From NCBI GenBank assembly GCA_963576725.1, contig OY755237.1, positions 61,619,873-61,683,872 of the forward strand: 64,000 bases of DNA, given 5' to 3'. The position numbers and the translations under genes were made by a program. The stretch is from Azorinus chamasolen. Lineage: Eukaryota > Mollusca > Bivalvia > Cardiida > Solecurtidae. The notes beneath the pieces were generated by a model that did no database searches, was not told where the DNA came from, and saw only the letters and a list, made by a program, of their open reading frames with translations. Shown here in pieces: positions 33,811-44,187 of the stretch. Every line of letters starts with the position of its first letter. Position 1 is the first letter of the stretch.

Positions 33811-34773
33811 TTAACCCATTCCTCCATAAATCTAACAAAAAGGAGCATTTACTAGAGATAAGTAAAATTTAAAGCCCCGTTCCCACTGTCCCGGATTGGC
33901 CCCCCCGGTATGTCCCGGATGTGTGATCCGGGGGAAACCGTGTCAAACCGGGAGTACATCCCTGGCGGCACCGTTAACATCCGGGAAGATCCCTGATGAA
34001 CCCTATTGATCCGGCTTAATCCGGCAGACAGCTCCGAATGTTTTAAAATGTTTAAAACAACCCGGGAATCACTGAGAGTCACCGGGAAAGATATCCAAAA
34101 CCGTCTCTACCCTGGCTTTACCGTGATAGTCCCTAGTAATCCGGGATGTTGGCGAGCACCTCATCCACTTTAAACCTTTGGTGAACCCCCGGCATTGGGC
34201 CGGTATAGCTCCAGTGTACGACGGTATAGTCCCGTTTTGTACCGGTGGAGTTAGGGACTGGCAAGGTATGAGCCGGTTTGTCTGCCGGTCAACCCCTGTT
34301 TATACCCGGGTAACGCCGGCTTGTCACCGGCGCACACCCGGGATATGACGGGGTGATACCGGCGGCAACTGAGGCACTACCGGCGACGACCGGGGTCACA
34401 CCGGATTGTATCGTGTTCAACCGGGAAAACGCCGGCCCTACACCGTGAATACACCGTGCCAAACCGGGATAGTCCAGGGTCTAACTGGAAGATCCTGCTT
34501 CTAAATCGGGGGTACACCGAGGCAACGTCGGGAATATGGGAATGTACATTTATTTTTTAAGAAATAAGGTCCCGTATCATCCTGGATGCCGGCTATTTCT
34601 TCGCCGGGAAGTACCGTGGGGTATCGGGACCAGCACCGTGACAGTGGGTACGGGGCTTAAGAATTTTGTAGTTTGATGCTCCTATAGGACCAAATGCTCT
34701 ATTTATCACAATGGTTTCAAGAAGTGACCATTACAGAGGCATAGAAAGGTGTATTTATGGAGGAAAGGGTTAG
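33811..34773 (-). repeat. F2 MITE split by GC-rich element
   Basis: The left part, 33,811-33,869 (TTAACCCATTCC ... GGAGCATTTACTAGAG), and the right part, 34,661-34,773 (GAATTTTGTAGTTTG, GCTCCTATAGGACCAAATGC, ATTTATCACAATGGTTTC, GGAAAGGGTTAG), are one F2 element interrupted at a TAA. Confidence 0.82.
33873..34657. mobile_element. 785-bp GC-rich, Harbinger-like MITE
   Basis: Terminal inverted repeats AGCCCCGTTCCCACTGTC (left) and GACAGTGGGTACGGGGCT (right), with one mismatch and weaker matching beyond. They are flanked by TAA on both sides (33,870-33,872 and 34,658-34,660). A 3-bp TAA/TTA duplication with G/C-rich ends fits PIF/Harbinger-type non-autonomous elements. The interior is unusually GC-rich for this window and consists of degenerate, roughly 10-11-bp steps of the kind AACCGGGAAA, ACGCCGGCCCT, ACACCGTGAAT, ACACCGTGCCA. 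No coding capacity. Confidence 0.75.
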
Positions 34774-34819
34774 TTGTAAGTACTGAATATTTTGGTACTT
34801 GTTTTGTGTTTTCGTTCAG

Positions 34820-34911
34820 GGAGATGCCTTTTACCTAGAAAATGACCTTATAACAGCCAGTATTGACAAATGTGGACGTGTGACACAGCTGTTTGTGAAG
34901 GGAAATAATAG
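34820..34911 (+). CDS. MAN2C1: MAN2C1 exon, start of C-terminal beta domain
   Basis: Reads GDAFYLENDLITASIDKCGR and VTQLFVKGNNR, the 'LDNGIIRVKLDPTGRLTSL' region of the mammalian protein, which starts the GH38 C-terminal beta-sandwich domain. Acceptor TTCGTTCAG ending 34,819, donor GTAAAT at 34,912, phase 2 out. Confidence 0.9.
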
Positions 34912-34921
34912 GTAAATATAT

Positions 34922-35151
34922 CTTTTTCCCAGTTGAATATTCATTGAAGAAATAATGTCATCATGAATATTTATTAGCTGAATTTGTGTAAAAGCTTATG
35001 TACACAGTAAAGTTTGGTATTGGTAGAAAATGTAGAGTCAAATCTGTTAAAATTTCATAAGCAAACAGAGCAAACCCTGACGTAGGAGCCATCTGATTTG
35101 GGTCTACTCTGTTTACAGAAGCGTGAAAAGGCGTTTAAGGGAAAGTTTTAA
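34922..35151 (-). repeat. F1 hairpin MITE, 10 bp after donor
   Basis: Reverse F1 with an asymmetrically shortened core (GCAAACAGAGCAAACCCTGA, GTAGGAGCC, GGGTCTACTCTGTTTAC), ending GGGAAAGTTTTAA. It starts almost on the exon's splice donor. Confidence 0.65.
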
Positions 35152-35218
35152 CATTTGAACCACATCAAGGGAAAATTACCATGGGTTCCTTGCTGTATAG
35201 CCTTGGCCTATTTACCTT

Positions 35219-35458
35219 AGCCCTTTACTCCATAGATAATCTTTTTAATACCTTTGCAAACAGAATAGACTAAGATCAGAAGACTCCTGTAGCAACCATA
35301 TGATCAGGGTCTTCTCTGTTTCCTTATCAAATTATATAGATCGGGTTTTACAGTTTTAACTAGAGCCAAAATGCTTCTTGTTCATATGCCTTTATAAATT
35401 TTAAAACAATTGATATTCATACATACAATATTTCTTACATGAATATTCCTTAAATACT
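35219..35458 (+). repeat. F1 hairpin MITE, diverged
   Basis: CCCTTTACTCCATAG start, AAACAGAATAGACTAAGATC stem, CTCCTGTAGCAACC apex, ACATGAATATTCC near the end. It lacks a clear terminal GGGTTAA. Confidence 0.6.
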
Positions 35459-35546
35459 AGGACACCAAATATAGATACAGGTTTGTAGAAGAACAGTTGT
35501 CAACTAATTACTGTTTTTATGGATTAATAAATCATGCAGACCCTGC

Positions 35547-35796
35547 TTAACCCTTTACTCCATAAATTCGCCTTTTTATGCCTTTACAAACAGAGTAGAC
35601 CCATATCAGGTGGCTCCTGTAGGAGCCGTCTGATCAGGGTCTGCTCTGTTTGCTTATGATATAGGTCAGGTTCTACAATTTCTGCCATGGCCAAAGATTC
35701 TTGTGTCCATTTGTTTTTATAATACTTAATCTAATTACTGGTAATATTCATGATGTTATTATTTCTTACATGAGTATTCATGGGGCAAAGGGTTAA
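35547..35796 (+). repeat. F1 hairpin MITE, full length
   Basis: TTAACCCTTTACTCCAT to GGGCAAAGGGTTAA, 250 bp. The core at about 35,586-35,652 has apex GGCTCCTGTAGGAGCC. Confidence 0.82.
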
Positions 35797-35904
35797 ACTA
35801 CGATTTGTTCTGGTTCTACACTATTTGTCTTTTAAGTTTGTCTGGCTGAATCTCATCTGGATCCAGACTGTTTGCAAAGAAAATCACACATTCACTTGTA
35901 GCAG

Positions 35905-36085
35905 ACCGAAGGTTAACATACAGGAGCTGTCTGATCAGGGTCTGCTCTGTTTGCTTATGCAGTTATATCTGATTATGCAGTTTTTATCGTGGCCAAAAAT
36001 CTCTTGTTCACTTGCCAAAAATAAGGTAATAAATATTCATACGTACAGTATTTTTTACATGAATATTCATTCAGTAATTAGTTAA
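35905..36085 (+). repeat. F1 right half
   Basis: Starts at the apex (ACAGGAGCTGTCTGATCAG), continues GGGTCTGCTCTGTTTGCTTA and ATGAATATTCATTC, and ends near AGTTAAA. The left arm is missing. Confidence 0.6.
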
Positions 36086-36133
36086 ATGGTGTCTTCTGTA
36101 TCATATCACAATGGAAGAATGTGTGTCTTTCAG

Positions 36134-36238
36134 AAATGTCATTTCTGTTGACCACCCGGCCAACCAGTTTACCCTTTATGATGATATCCCTCTGTACTGG
36201 GATGCCTGGGATGTGATGGACTATCATCTTGAAACAAG
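36134..36238 (+). CDS. MAN2C1: MAN2C1 exon, [17 protein letters not shown]
   Basis: Contains [20 protein letters not shown] and YHLETR, one of the most conserved blocks of the MAN2C1/GH38 C-terminal half and nearly identical to the vertebrate protein. Acceptor GTCTTTCAG ending 36,133, donor GTAAGT at 36,239, phase 2 on both sides. Confidence 0.96.
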
Positions 36239-36329
36239 GTAAGTGGATTATGTAGACTACACACATACTTGTTTTGCCTTATATAAGACAAGAAGTTGCT
36301 CTAGGTTTACACTGCATTAGAATCTTTCT

Positions 36330-36660
36330 GAACCCTTTCCTCCATAAATACGCCTCTTTCAAAATACCTATATAAAAGTTTACATTGGAACTCTTATTCT
36401 ACAAAACAAGTATTTCCTTAAGATGACATGAGTAACATTAGTTAACACTCTAAAGTAACTTTTATATGCAAAATATGTTGGATCCTGATTAGACCCTGAG
36501 TTACTTGATATCTCATATGGACCAAAACTGTTTGCAAAGATCACCAGACATTGGTTCATAATGATGAGATGGGTACCTTTACTCCATGAATATTAATGTA
36601 ACAAATAATGACATCAGAATTTTAATTAGATTATTGTTTCATAATGCCACATGAAGGAAG
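36330..36660. repeat. F1/F2 end fragments and an F6 hairpin
   Basis: A stray AACCCTTTCCTCCATAAATA end at 36,330, an F6 hairpin at about 36,480-36,543 (TATGTTGGATCCTGAT ... GGACCAAAACTG) and an F1-like left end at 36,575-36,645. None is complete. Confidence 0.5.
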
Positions 36661-36689
36661 GAACTGTATTATCATATTTATATTACGTC

Positions 36690-36922
36690 TTAACCCATTC
36701 CCTAATATTGACGCCTTTCGATGCCTCTGTAATAGTCAATTTTTTGAAACCATTGTAATGCATTGAGCGTTTGCTCCATAGGAGCAAGTGTTCCATTTAT
36801 CACAATGGTTTAAAAACTGCTACACAATTCTAAATTTTACCTTTTTGCTATTAAATGCTCCTTTTTGGTAGATTGATTCAAAGAGTTTGGTTCTAAAAAT
36901 AGCCTATGAGGGAATGGGTTAA
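36690..36922 (+). repeat. F2 hairpin MITE, full length
   Basis: TTAACCCATTCCCTAAT to GAGGGAATGGGTTAA, 233 bp, core apex GCTCCATAGGAGC. It ends 60 bp before the next MAN2C1 exon. Confidence 0.85.
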
Positions 36923-36982
36923 GCAAAGAGAGCCGGATCAGACAGCTCCTATCATCACTTGTTTTCTATTTCTCTAAATCAG

Positions 36983-37052
36983 GAAACCTTTAGAGACAAT
37001 CACCAGGGAGGCTGAGATAACAGAGTCAGGTCCCCTCAGAGTAGCATTGAAG
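36983..37052 (+). CDS. MAN2C1: MAN2C1 exon, 23 codons
   Basis: Completes the R of ...HLETR and reads KPLETITREAEITESGPLRV and ALK. Acceptor TCTAAATCAG ending 36,982, donor GTAGAT at 37,053, phase 0 out. Less conserved in sequence but correctly phased, with the KP start shared with vertebrates. Confidence 0.88.
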
Positions 37053-37130
37053 GTAGATTATGTGACAAGGATACCCTTTACTCTTCACAAGCTATGTAAA
37101 CCCAGAGTTGTAGAATACTGCAAATATATA

Positions 37131-37358
37131 TAATCCCTTTACTCCATAGAGACGTATTTTGGCATCTTTGAAAAAAAGTGTAGATAGAGATAGGAGGGCT
37201 CCTGTATAGGCCGTCAAATCAGGAGGATCTGCTTTGTTTGTTTATAGAATACCTAAGATCTGATTCTATAATATTTGGCATAGCTATGTGTTTACTTGTT
37301 TTATATTACAGTATAAAATAATTAGTTAATTGATGTTCCTAATGAGTAAGGGGTTAGA
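37131..37358 (+). repeat. F1 hairpin MITE, diverged
   Basis: CCCTTTACTCCATAGAGAC start, GGGCTCCTGTATAGGCC apex, GGATCTGCTTTGTTTG arm, GAGTAAGGGGTTAG end. Confidence 0.6.
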
Positions 37359-37535
37359 CAAGGCAACAATGCTCAGATTTCAATGTTCAATGTGTTGTCG
37401 GAACTGGATCTACACTGCTTGATACTCTTTTAAGTTTTAACTTTTTAGCTCTTCTTGCACAAAATAAATGCCAAGTAGAGCTGTTTGGAGGGTGCTATGC
37501 AATAATGTCTGTTGTCAGTTGTGCATTGTCAACTA

Positions 37536-37700
37536 CAGTCAAACCTCTCTATAACGGCCACTGAATTGTGTTAAATAGTTGGTCCTTAGGGCAGGTGGCT
37601 GCTTAAAGCAAGGTGAAAGTAAAACAGAACGCTCCTATAGGAGCATTCTGTTTTACTTTCACCTTGCTTTAAGCAGCCACCTGCCTTTAACACAAAATAC
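37536..37700 (-). mobile_element. F3 MITE, near-perfect 96-bp hairpin
   Basis: One outer end, CAGTCAAACCTCTCTATAAC, then a palindrome at 37,590-37,685 of two 48-base arms with a single mismatch and no loop (GGCAGGTGGCTGCTTAAAGC ... apex CGCTCCTATAGGAGC ... GCCACCTGCC). The second outer end is truncated. It is in reverse orientation to the copy at 38,911. Confidence 0.82.
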
Positions 37701-37924
37701 TTGCGCCCCGCTAGACCGATTTATTTTTGTAAATGCTGACTAACAAACAGTGTCACTTTTATTTGCTTTGCAAACGTTTCCTGGACTTGAGTATAATTAT
37801 GGTGACAGAAATGTATTCCTACTCCTCATCATACTAAATATTCAAGTGTGAATCTATCCATTATGAATCATGATTAGCTGAATCATTCTCATGTTGGATC
37901 AATTGTAGCCACTTAATTGAAGTG

Positions 37925-37992
37925 GCAAATAGTGCAGACCCATATGAGACAGCTCCTAGAGGACCTGTCTCATATAGGTCTACACTATTTGT
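37925..37992. repeat. F5 hairpin core
   Basis: GCAAATAGTGCAGACCCATA to TATAGGTCTACACTATTTG, apex AGCTCCTAGAGGACC. Ends not recognised. Confidence 0.65.
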
Positions 37993-38325
37993 AAAAGCAG
38001 ATACGTACATTAATAGCATGAGATAGGATAAGTGATGCTCAAGCAGAATTGTTCAAGCCATTATGCTTTGTTCACCTTTTCATGCCGTAAAAATGATGTC
38101 TCTGCTCTGTTGCAATGTTTAACTACTTTGGATTCACTCATGCTGTTGAGGATCTGTTGATCTGTTGAGGTTTGGGCCCTGGTGGGATGATTACTTTCTG
38201 AGTGTCTCATCTGAATCCAGTGTGTTGTCTGTCTTCAAGAGAATCATATGTTCCTTTGAACACACTTGTTAGTATTCTTGTTTGTTTGACTGCATTGTTA
38301 TAGTAAAATAGTTTTAATTATATCT

Positions 38326-38578
38326 TTAACCCTTTACTCCATGACTGTTCATGAATGAAATTATGATATCATGGATGTTAATTACAATTATAATTTTTTA
38401 AGTGGTATGTTAACACGTAAATGTTTTTTTCCAAAGCAGAAACTGTAGAATCAGATTTAGATTATTCCATATGTAAACAGAGCAGACCCTGATCTGGCGG
38501 CTTCTATAGGAGCTATCTGATCTTGATGTACTCTGTTGCAAAGGTGAAGAAAAGCATATTTATGGTGTAAAAGGTTAA
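38326..38578 (-). repeat. F1 hairpin MITE
   Basis: TTAACCCTTTACTCCAT to GTGTAAAAGGTTAA. The core around 38,470-38,540 (AAACAGAGCAGACCCTGATC, apex CTTCTATAGGAGC) ends 85 bp before the next exon. Confidence 0.7.
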
Positions 38579-38662
38579 ATATGTTTGTACTTTGTTAAGT
38601 ATGTTTTTGTCAACTGCTTTAATCAGTGCATGAAGTACAATAAGGTTGGAATTCTTTTTCAG

Positions 38663-38749
38663 TTCAGTTTGAAGATCAGTGAAGAAAGCCAAATAGAGCA
38701 GACCATTTCTCTGGATGTTGGAAGTCCCTTCCTGAAGTTCTCCACTCAG
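38663..38749 (+). CDS. MAN2C1: MAN2C1 exon, 29 codons
   Basis: Reads FSLKISEESQIEQTISLDVG and SPFLKFSTQ, matching '[20 protein letters not shown]' of mammals. Acceptor CTTTTTCAG ending 38,662, donor GTAATC at 38,750, phase 0 on both sides, so skipping it would keep the frame. Confidence 0.9.
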
Positions 38750-38910
38750 GTAATCTTTTGTATGAATACTGAATTAGTGTTCTGTAAATATAACAATTAT
38801 GCAAGTGTGTACAACATTCATATTGTCCCCCTCCAAGACAACATTGGGTTTAGCCACATATAACAATCTGTTTTGAGGTTGAATATGAATATCGCACATG
38901 CTGCATGTTA

Positions 38911-39114
38911 GAGTAAAACCTCTCTAAAACGGCCACTAAATTACATTAAGTATTTTGTGTTAAAGACAGGTGGCTGCTTAAAGCAAGGTGAAAGTAAAAC
39001 AGAATGCTCCTTAAGGAGCGTTCTGTTTTACTTTCACCTTGCTTTAAGCAGCCACCTGCCCTAAATACCAACTAATTAACACATTTTAGTGGCCGTTATA
39101 GAGAGGTTTTACTG
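38911..39114 (+). mobile_element. F3 MITE, complete with TA flanks
   Basis: AGTAAAACCTCTCTAAAACG at the left and TAGAGAGGTTTTACTG at the right, with internal GGCCACT/AGTGGCC. The core hairpin at about 38,967-39,058 has 46-base arms and apex GCTCCTTAAGGAGC. TA follows the right end. The TIR style and TA target suggest the Tc1/pogo group. Confidence 0.82.
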
Positions 39115-39343
39115 TATTTGGTTTAGCCACATATAACAATCTGTTTTGAGGGTTGGATATGAATATGAATATCACACATGCTGCATTTTACATTTATTTC
39201 ATTATACCAAACAAAATTTGTAAAAATAACAGGGTTACAGATAACTGGTGTGGACCTGCACAACATTGGCTTATACATCTGGAATATTTTGCCTTGATGT
39301 AACTTAATAGATTGTTTGTGTTTTGTCATATTTTGTTAAGTTT

Positions 39344-39549
39344 ATCCCTCTACCTGTTTAACGTTCATGTGAGAACTAATAATGATCATGAATACTTATT
39401 TATGATGGCATAAGTACACAGAGTGCATGCTTTGGCTTGTGATGAAACTAGAATCCGATCAGTATCATACCATAAGCAAACAAAGCAGACGCTTGCTACT
39501 CTGTTTGTAAATGTGTGAAAAGGCATTTATATGAAGGAAAGAATTAATA
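39344..39549 (-). repeat. F1 MITE with core mostly deleted
   Basis: Left CCCTCTACCTGTTTAA, GCAAACAAAGCAGACGC directly followed by TTGCTACTCTGTTTG, end GAAAGAATTAA. The palindrome apex is lost. 39,550-39,840 has nothing recognised. Confidence 0.55.
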
Positions 39550-39848
39550 GTTTTATTTGTCGTCTTATTATGCTTTGTTAGCAGAGTTTTAATGCATTGA
39601 AGCTCATAGACTTAAATTCCTCTTATGCAGGCAATCTCAAAATGAAATAAAATGCAGCATATACTAGACAGAGTTTTGTTATCCAAATTTCTTAATAATT
39701 TCAACTGAAGCACATATTGTTTTTTTGTAAAAGAGACAACTCATACAAACACGGTTTCCTGAACAACTGACATGTTACTGTTACTTAGTCCCATGTCAAA
39801 TTGGATATGAAAATTTGTTGAATACTTGGTTATGGTTGTTTAACATTA

Positions 39849-39913
39849 AACAGTGTAGACCCATATCAGATAGCTCATCCATTAGCCATCTGATCTTGGT
39901 CTACACAGTTTGC
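39849..39913. repeat. F4 hairpin core
   Basis: AAACAGTGTAGACCCATATC to GATCTTGGTCTACACAGTTT, centre AGCTCATCCATTAGCC. Confidence 0.6.
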
Positions 39914-39929
39914 CTTTAAGTACTATTTA

Positions 39930-40175
39930 CAATCTCTTTACTCCATATATATACTTTTTTGCCCGTGCAAACAGAGTAGACCCAGATCAGATGGCTTCTG
40001 TAGGAGCTGTCTGACCAGGGTCTACTGTGTTTGATGACAGAATTTTACAATAATTTTACAATACTATAGTTTTTACCAGTACCAAAACATTTCTTATGCA
40101 TATGCATATAAATATTAAACTGATATCCATACATATATTATTTCCTACATTAATATGCATGGAGTAAAGGATTAA
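39930..40175 (+). repeat. F1 hairpin MITE
   Basis: CTCTTTACTCCATAT to GCATGGAGTAAAGGATTAA, core GCAAACAGAGTAGACCCAGA with apex GCTTCTGTAGGAGC. 40,176-40,660 holds no recognised feature. Confidence 0.72.
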
Positions 40176-40665
40176 GACATTTTCAATGCCCCCACTTCTA
40201 CTAGGACAGGAGCTTTACACTGTTTACAAGTTCCAAATTTACCTTTCTTTCAAGGCAGCTGATTATAAACTAGGTTTTCAACTAGTTCGAACCTTGTTTT
40301 TAGATTGATGATTGTTGTCATATGTTGTCATAAAACATGTTGTAAGTGACTCGTACTGAATAAACATGCAAACTAAAAGGCAGATCTCTGTGTGGAAGAG
40401 AAAAGTCGAAATATTTCTATGCTGTTATTGTTGTCATAGATATTTGGCTAAAACATTTGTTCACAGTTTCAACAGTTTTAATACAGCTATCCCTTGCACA
40501 TAGTTATTCAACATCACTTGGACTACAACTTAGTATGAGGACATTACTGTATCATGCATATTTAGAGAGTTGTTTTTTGCAATTACAAAAAAAGTCAAAC
40601 TTTGGCATCAGCTTGCAGTACTAATGTTTGCATTACTTTCCACCTGAAGTTATCTTTGACTTGTC

Positions 40666-40915
40666 ATAACCCTTTCCCTGTTCTATGTTTATTCCAAATT
40701 TTAATACCTACTGAATATTTATTAACAAAATAGTTATAAAGAAATATGGAAAGCGGGGCATGGTAGATATTTTAGAAAGTAAAGGAACAGATCTATCAAA
40801 TTATATTAGCAAACAGAGCAGACCCTGACCAGACGGCTCCTATAGGAGCCATCTGATCTGAGTCTACTCTGTTTGCAGATGCGTGAAAACACGTTTATAT
40901 GAGGATAAGGGTTAA
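40666..40915 (-). repeat. F1 hairpin MITE, full length
   Basis: CATAACCCTTTCCCTG to GGATAAGGGTTAA, 250 bp. The core at about 40,809-40,875 has apex CGGCTCCTATAGGAGCC. Confidence 0.8.
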
Positions 40916-40951
40916 TTAAATGCCTATATTGGGACTTTTTGGTGTGGTCTT

Positions 40952-41195
40952 TTAACCCTTTCCCTCATACAGGTGCTTTTTTCATGCATTTGCAAACAGA
41001 ACAAATCCAGATCATATAGGTCCTGAAGGAGACCTCTCAGGGTCTAATATGTTTGTTTTTGAAATTATAATAGATCTGACTACAATTTCTACCAATACCA
41101 AATATTCATTGTGCTCTTGCTATAATGAAAATTCAGCCCATAGATATTCATGATGTTATTATATCTTATATGAATAATACACAGGGGAAGGGTTG
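40952..41195 (+). repeat. F1 hairpin MITE, diverged core
   Basis: TTAACCCTTTCCCTCAT to GGGGAAGGGTTG, stem AAACAGAACAAATCCAGATC, apex GGTCCTGAAGGAGACC. It ends 74 bp before the next exon. Confidence 0.7.
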
Positions 41196-41268
41196 AAAGA
41201 AGTTTTACTGTCTTTTTGTTCTCAATTTGGTACCATACTGTTTTTTACTGTAATTTGTTTCATGTTAG

Positions 41269-41412
41269 GTTGTATGGCAAGAGAGTCACAAGTTCCTGAA
41301 GGTAGAGTTTCCTACCAGTGTCCACACAAGAGAGGCCACATATGACATCCAGATGGGGCATTACAGGCGCCCCAATCACTACAACACCTCCTGGGACTGG
41401 GCTAGGTTTGAG
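41269..41412 (+). CDS. MAN2C1: MAN2C1 exon, [12 protein letters not shown]
   Basis: 48 codons reading [40 protein letters not shown] and SWDWARFE. This block is almost invariant in MAN2C1 and related GH38 enzymes ([26 protein letters not shown]). Acceptor CATGTTAG ending 41,268, donor GTACAA at 41,413, phase 0 on both sides. Confidence 0.97.
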
Positions 41413-41460
41413 GTACAATTCCTTGTTTGGTACATAAATATCATATGGTTACCATTTGTA

Positions 41461-41670
41461 TTAACCCTCATGCTATTACCAAACATATTTTTATCTGCAA
41501 ATAGTGAAGACCCATATGAGACAGCTCCTAGAGGAGCTGTCTCATATGGGTCTGCACTATTTGCTATTATAATTCAGTGGTCACAAGGGATCCAAATTTT
41601 GAATGGTTCAGCTGATTAATATTCATAGTGGATGGATTTACATTTGAATATTCAGCATGAAAAGGGTTAA
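41461..41670. repeat. F5 hairpin MITE, full length
   Basis: TTAACCCTCATGC to ATGAAAAGGGTTAA, 210 bp. The core at about 41,497-41,565 is GCAAATAGTGAAGACCCATA to TATGGGTCTGCACTATTTGC, with apex AGCTCCTAGAGGAGCT. It begins 48 bp after the exon donor. Confidence 0.82.
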
Positions 41671-41890
41671 CTCCATCCTTCATATAAATGCATTTTCACA
41701 CATTTGCAAACAGAGTAGACCCAGATCAGATGGCTCCTATAGAAGCTGTCTGATCTGGGTCTACTCTGTTTGCTAATGGAATTTGATAGATCTGTTTCTT
41801 TAGTTTCTGGAATGGCTACCTTGTTTCACCTTCCATATTTCATTATAACTATTTTATATTATTACTTCCATGAATATTCAACAAGGTAAT
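41667..41890 (+). repeat. F1 hairpin MITE abutting F5
   Basis: Shares the TTAA of the previous element, then TCCATCCTTCATATAAATGC, core GCAAACAGAGTAGACCCAGA with apex GGCTCCTATAGAAGC, right part ACTTCCATGAATATTC. The terminal GGGTTAA is not seen. 41,891-42,238 is AT-rich with nothing recognised. Confidence 0.68.
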
Positions 41891-42238
41891 GGATAATCTG
41901 CTGTCATCAGCATGAATTAAAGAATTTGGAAATTATTGTTTTATTAAAGAACATTACCGTATCAAATAATGCCAATTCTTAAAAGATTAGATAATTTGTC
42001 TGCAATCCATTATTTAATATGATAGATATGTTGCATTTTTATTTTGAATTGACTGAAATTTCAGTCAAGAAAAGTACTGTACATTTAAGGGAGATAAACT
42101 TTATTTTTAGAGGTTGTTTGAAAATCAGCATTACCTCTCTTATTCTACCGGCATCCATGATGATATTGGATGAATTAATGTAACACTACAATTACATTCT
42201 TGCTTTTATTCTCATAATTAACTCGTATTGACGCTTCT

Positions 42239-42452
42239 TTAACCCTTACAACGCTGAATTTTCAAATGGAATATTCCAAAATTCAAATAGGTCAAGCTTA
42301 TAGTGAATATTTAGGGATGTTTTCTAAAGAAAAGTGTAACATGACAAACAGTGCAGACCCTGGTGAGAGGGCTCTCCTAGGAGTCCTCTCATCTGGGTCT
42401 ACACTGTTTGCAAAGGGCATTAGTGACTCGGGTCCCACACTGTAAGGGTTAA
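42239..42452 (+). repeat. F4 hairpin MITE, full length
   Basis: TTAACCCTTACAACGCTG to CACTGTAAGGGTTAA, 214 bp. The core at about 42,344-42,411 is GACAAACAGTGCAGACCC to GGGTCTACACTGTTTGC, with centre GGGCTCTCCTAGGAGTCC. Confidence 0.85.
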
Positions 42453-42649
42453 AAGTCACTTTTTGATACCATTGTGATACATGGAGCATTTGCTCCATAG
42501 GAGGAAATGCCTTTGTTTATCACAATGGTTTCAAAACTGCTTAGTTTTAAAATTTGTTCTTTTTCCTTAGTAAATGGTCTTTTTTCAGTAGATTTATTTA
42601 AAGGGTTTGTGTCTAAAACTACCTCCGGTTGTCTGAGGGAAAGGGTTAA
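42453..42649 (+). repeat. F2 MITE lacking its left end
   Basis: Starts inside the family at AAGTCACTTTTTGATACC, directly against the F4 terminal TTAA. Core apex GCTCCATAGGAGG, end GTCTGAGGGAAAGGGTTAA. Confidence 0.7.
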
Positions 42650-42724
42650 TAGATTAGAGAACCAAGATCTGTTACAAATGTGTATGCATGTGTATTATTT
42701 GAGAAATACAGCATTTATCATTAT

Positions 42725-43105
42725 TCAGTAAAACCCCTACAAAGCGACCACATTATGAATAAAGATGTCTTTATCTCTTTTATACATTATAGCGGTGGTT
42801 TCTCTGACCATTTATGAACTATGCAAACAGTTATATATCCAGATCAGGCCCCACAAAACGTGAGGCTTGATTTGAGATCCAAGCTGTTTGTCACTCAGGC
42901 TCAATTGCAAAACATCAAAAAGAAAATCATTAGTTTTGTAAATGTTGCAGACGACAATTGAGCAGGCAACATAATTTCTTAGCTTTCAGGGTTAAAATCT
43001 GGTTCATCTGAATGCAGGATGAAAGTAACACATACAGCTCCTTCAGGTTACCACCTGCCTTATGATCCAGCATTAGACCTCTTTTGGTTGTTGCATTAGA
43101 GGGGA
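42725..43105. repeat. Decayed F3 / F6 fragments
   Basis: AGTAAAACCCCTACAAAGCG (F3-type end) at 42,728, AACAGTTATATATCCAGATC and GATCCAAGCTGTTTG at 42,836-42,890, and an F3 core remnant at 42,995-43,085 (GCAGGATGAAAGTAA ... ACCACCTGCC). Confidence 0.45.
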
Positions 43106-43672
43106 TTTGTTTTACATAAACCTTTTTATGCTGGAAATGTGTTATCTGGCCTCTTTCAATCAATATAGATACAGATCAAATTGATCTTACAGGAGCCCTT
43201 TGATCAGGATGTTAGACATTCAAAATCCTCTTGTTAATATATATACGTTAATCCTTTCATATTGAATGAACTCTGCTATTAAACAAAGATGACAATTCCT
43301 CTTTAAAATTCAGCATTCAACGAATTAATCCTTTAGGTGATAAATAATTCGGTAAAATAAGGAAATGAGGTAAATAAATGAAAATTTCAAAGGAATAAAG
43401 CACAGATATAGAAATAGAGTTTGAGACACAAAATGAAGTCCTTGATCTGACACCACCTTGAAAAGGCAGCGTCTGATCTAGGACGGCACTATTTGTCGTG
43501 ATGCATTTTTGCGACATTTGCAGTGAAAGGCTTAATATTACTCCTATTTGTCAAAGGATTAATGTCACTCCTTTGGACTCTATGAACTAATTTGGAAACA
43601 TGGATGCAGATGAGATGCTAATTATAGGTGTGTCGCATCAGGATCTAAACTGCTTTATACCCACACACAGTT

Positions 43673-43921
43673 TTAACCCTTCGCTTGCTGTTCACGTCAA
43701 TATACCTACCTGTAAATATTGAAGACCCAGATGAGACAGCTCCTGCAGGAGCTGTCTCATCTGGGTCTGCACTATTTACAAGTTGATTGTGCAACCAGTG
43801 CACTCCAGAGCAGTGATTGCACAGCGATATACTTGTAAAAGTAAAGATATATGTAATTATAAAACAGGGCATGGGTAAAGAAGAAGAAATGTGTTTTAAA
43901 ATTCAGCAAGAGAAGGGTTAA
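43673..43921. repeat. F5 hairpin MITE, full length
   Basis: TTAACCCTTCGCTTGC to GCAAGAGAAGGGTTAA. The core at about 43,713-43,780 is GTAAATATTGAAGACCCAGA to TCTGGGTCTGCACTATTTAC, with apex CAGCTCCTGCAGGAGCTG. 43,106-43,672 and 43,922-44,187 contain nothing recognised. Confidence 0.82.
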
Positions 43922-44187
43922 TACCTCACAAGGAAGTTATGTGCATGTATTCTTGAATCAGGTTGTCCATTTATTCATCTGTCTTTTCATCAATCTGTCT
44001 GTAAAAAAAATCTATCTGTGCTTCTTTTCTGCAGTTTTGTGCCATATTTGTTCAAAATCTGCAGTTTAATTATCATGAGAATCGGTGCAACTTCAGGTTT
44101 CATTCCAGAGTTATTGTCCCTTTTCAATGTTTTTTACAGTATATGTATACAAATACGGAGCATGTGCCCTTGGCTTACAATTTTAGT

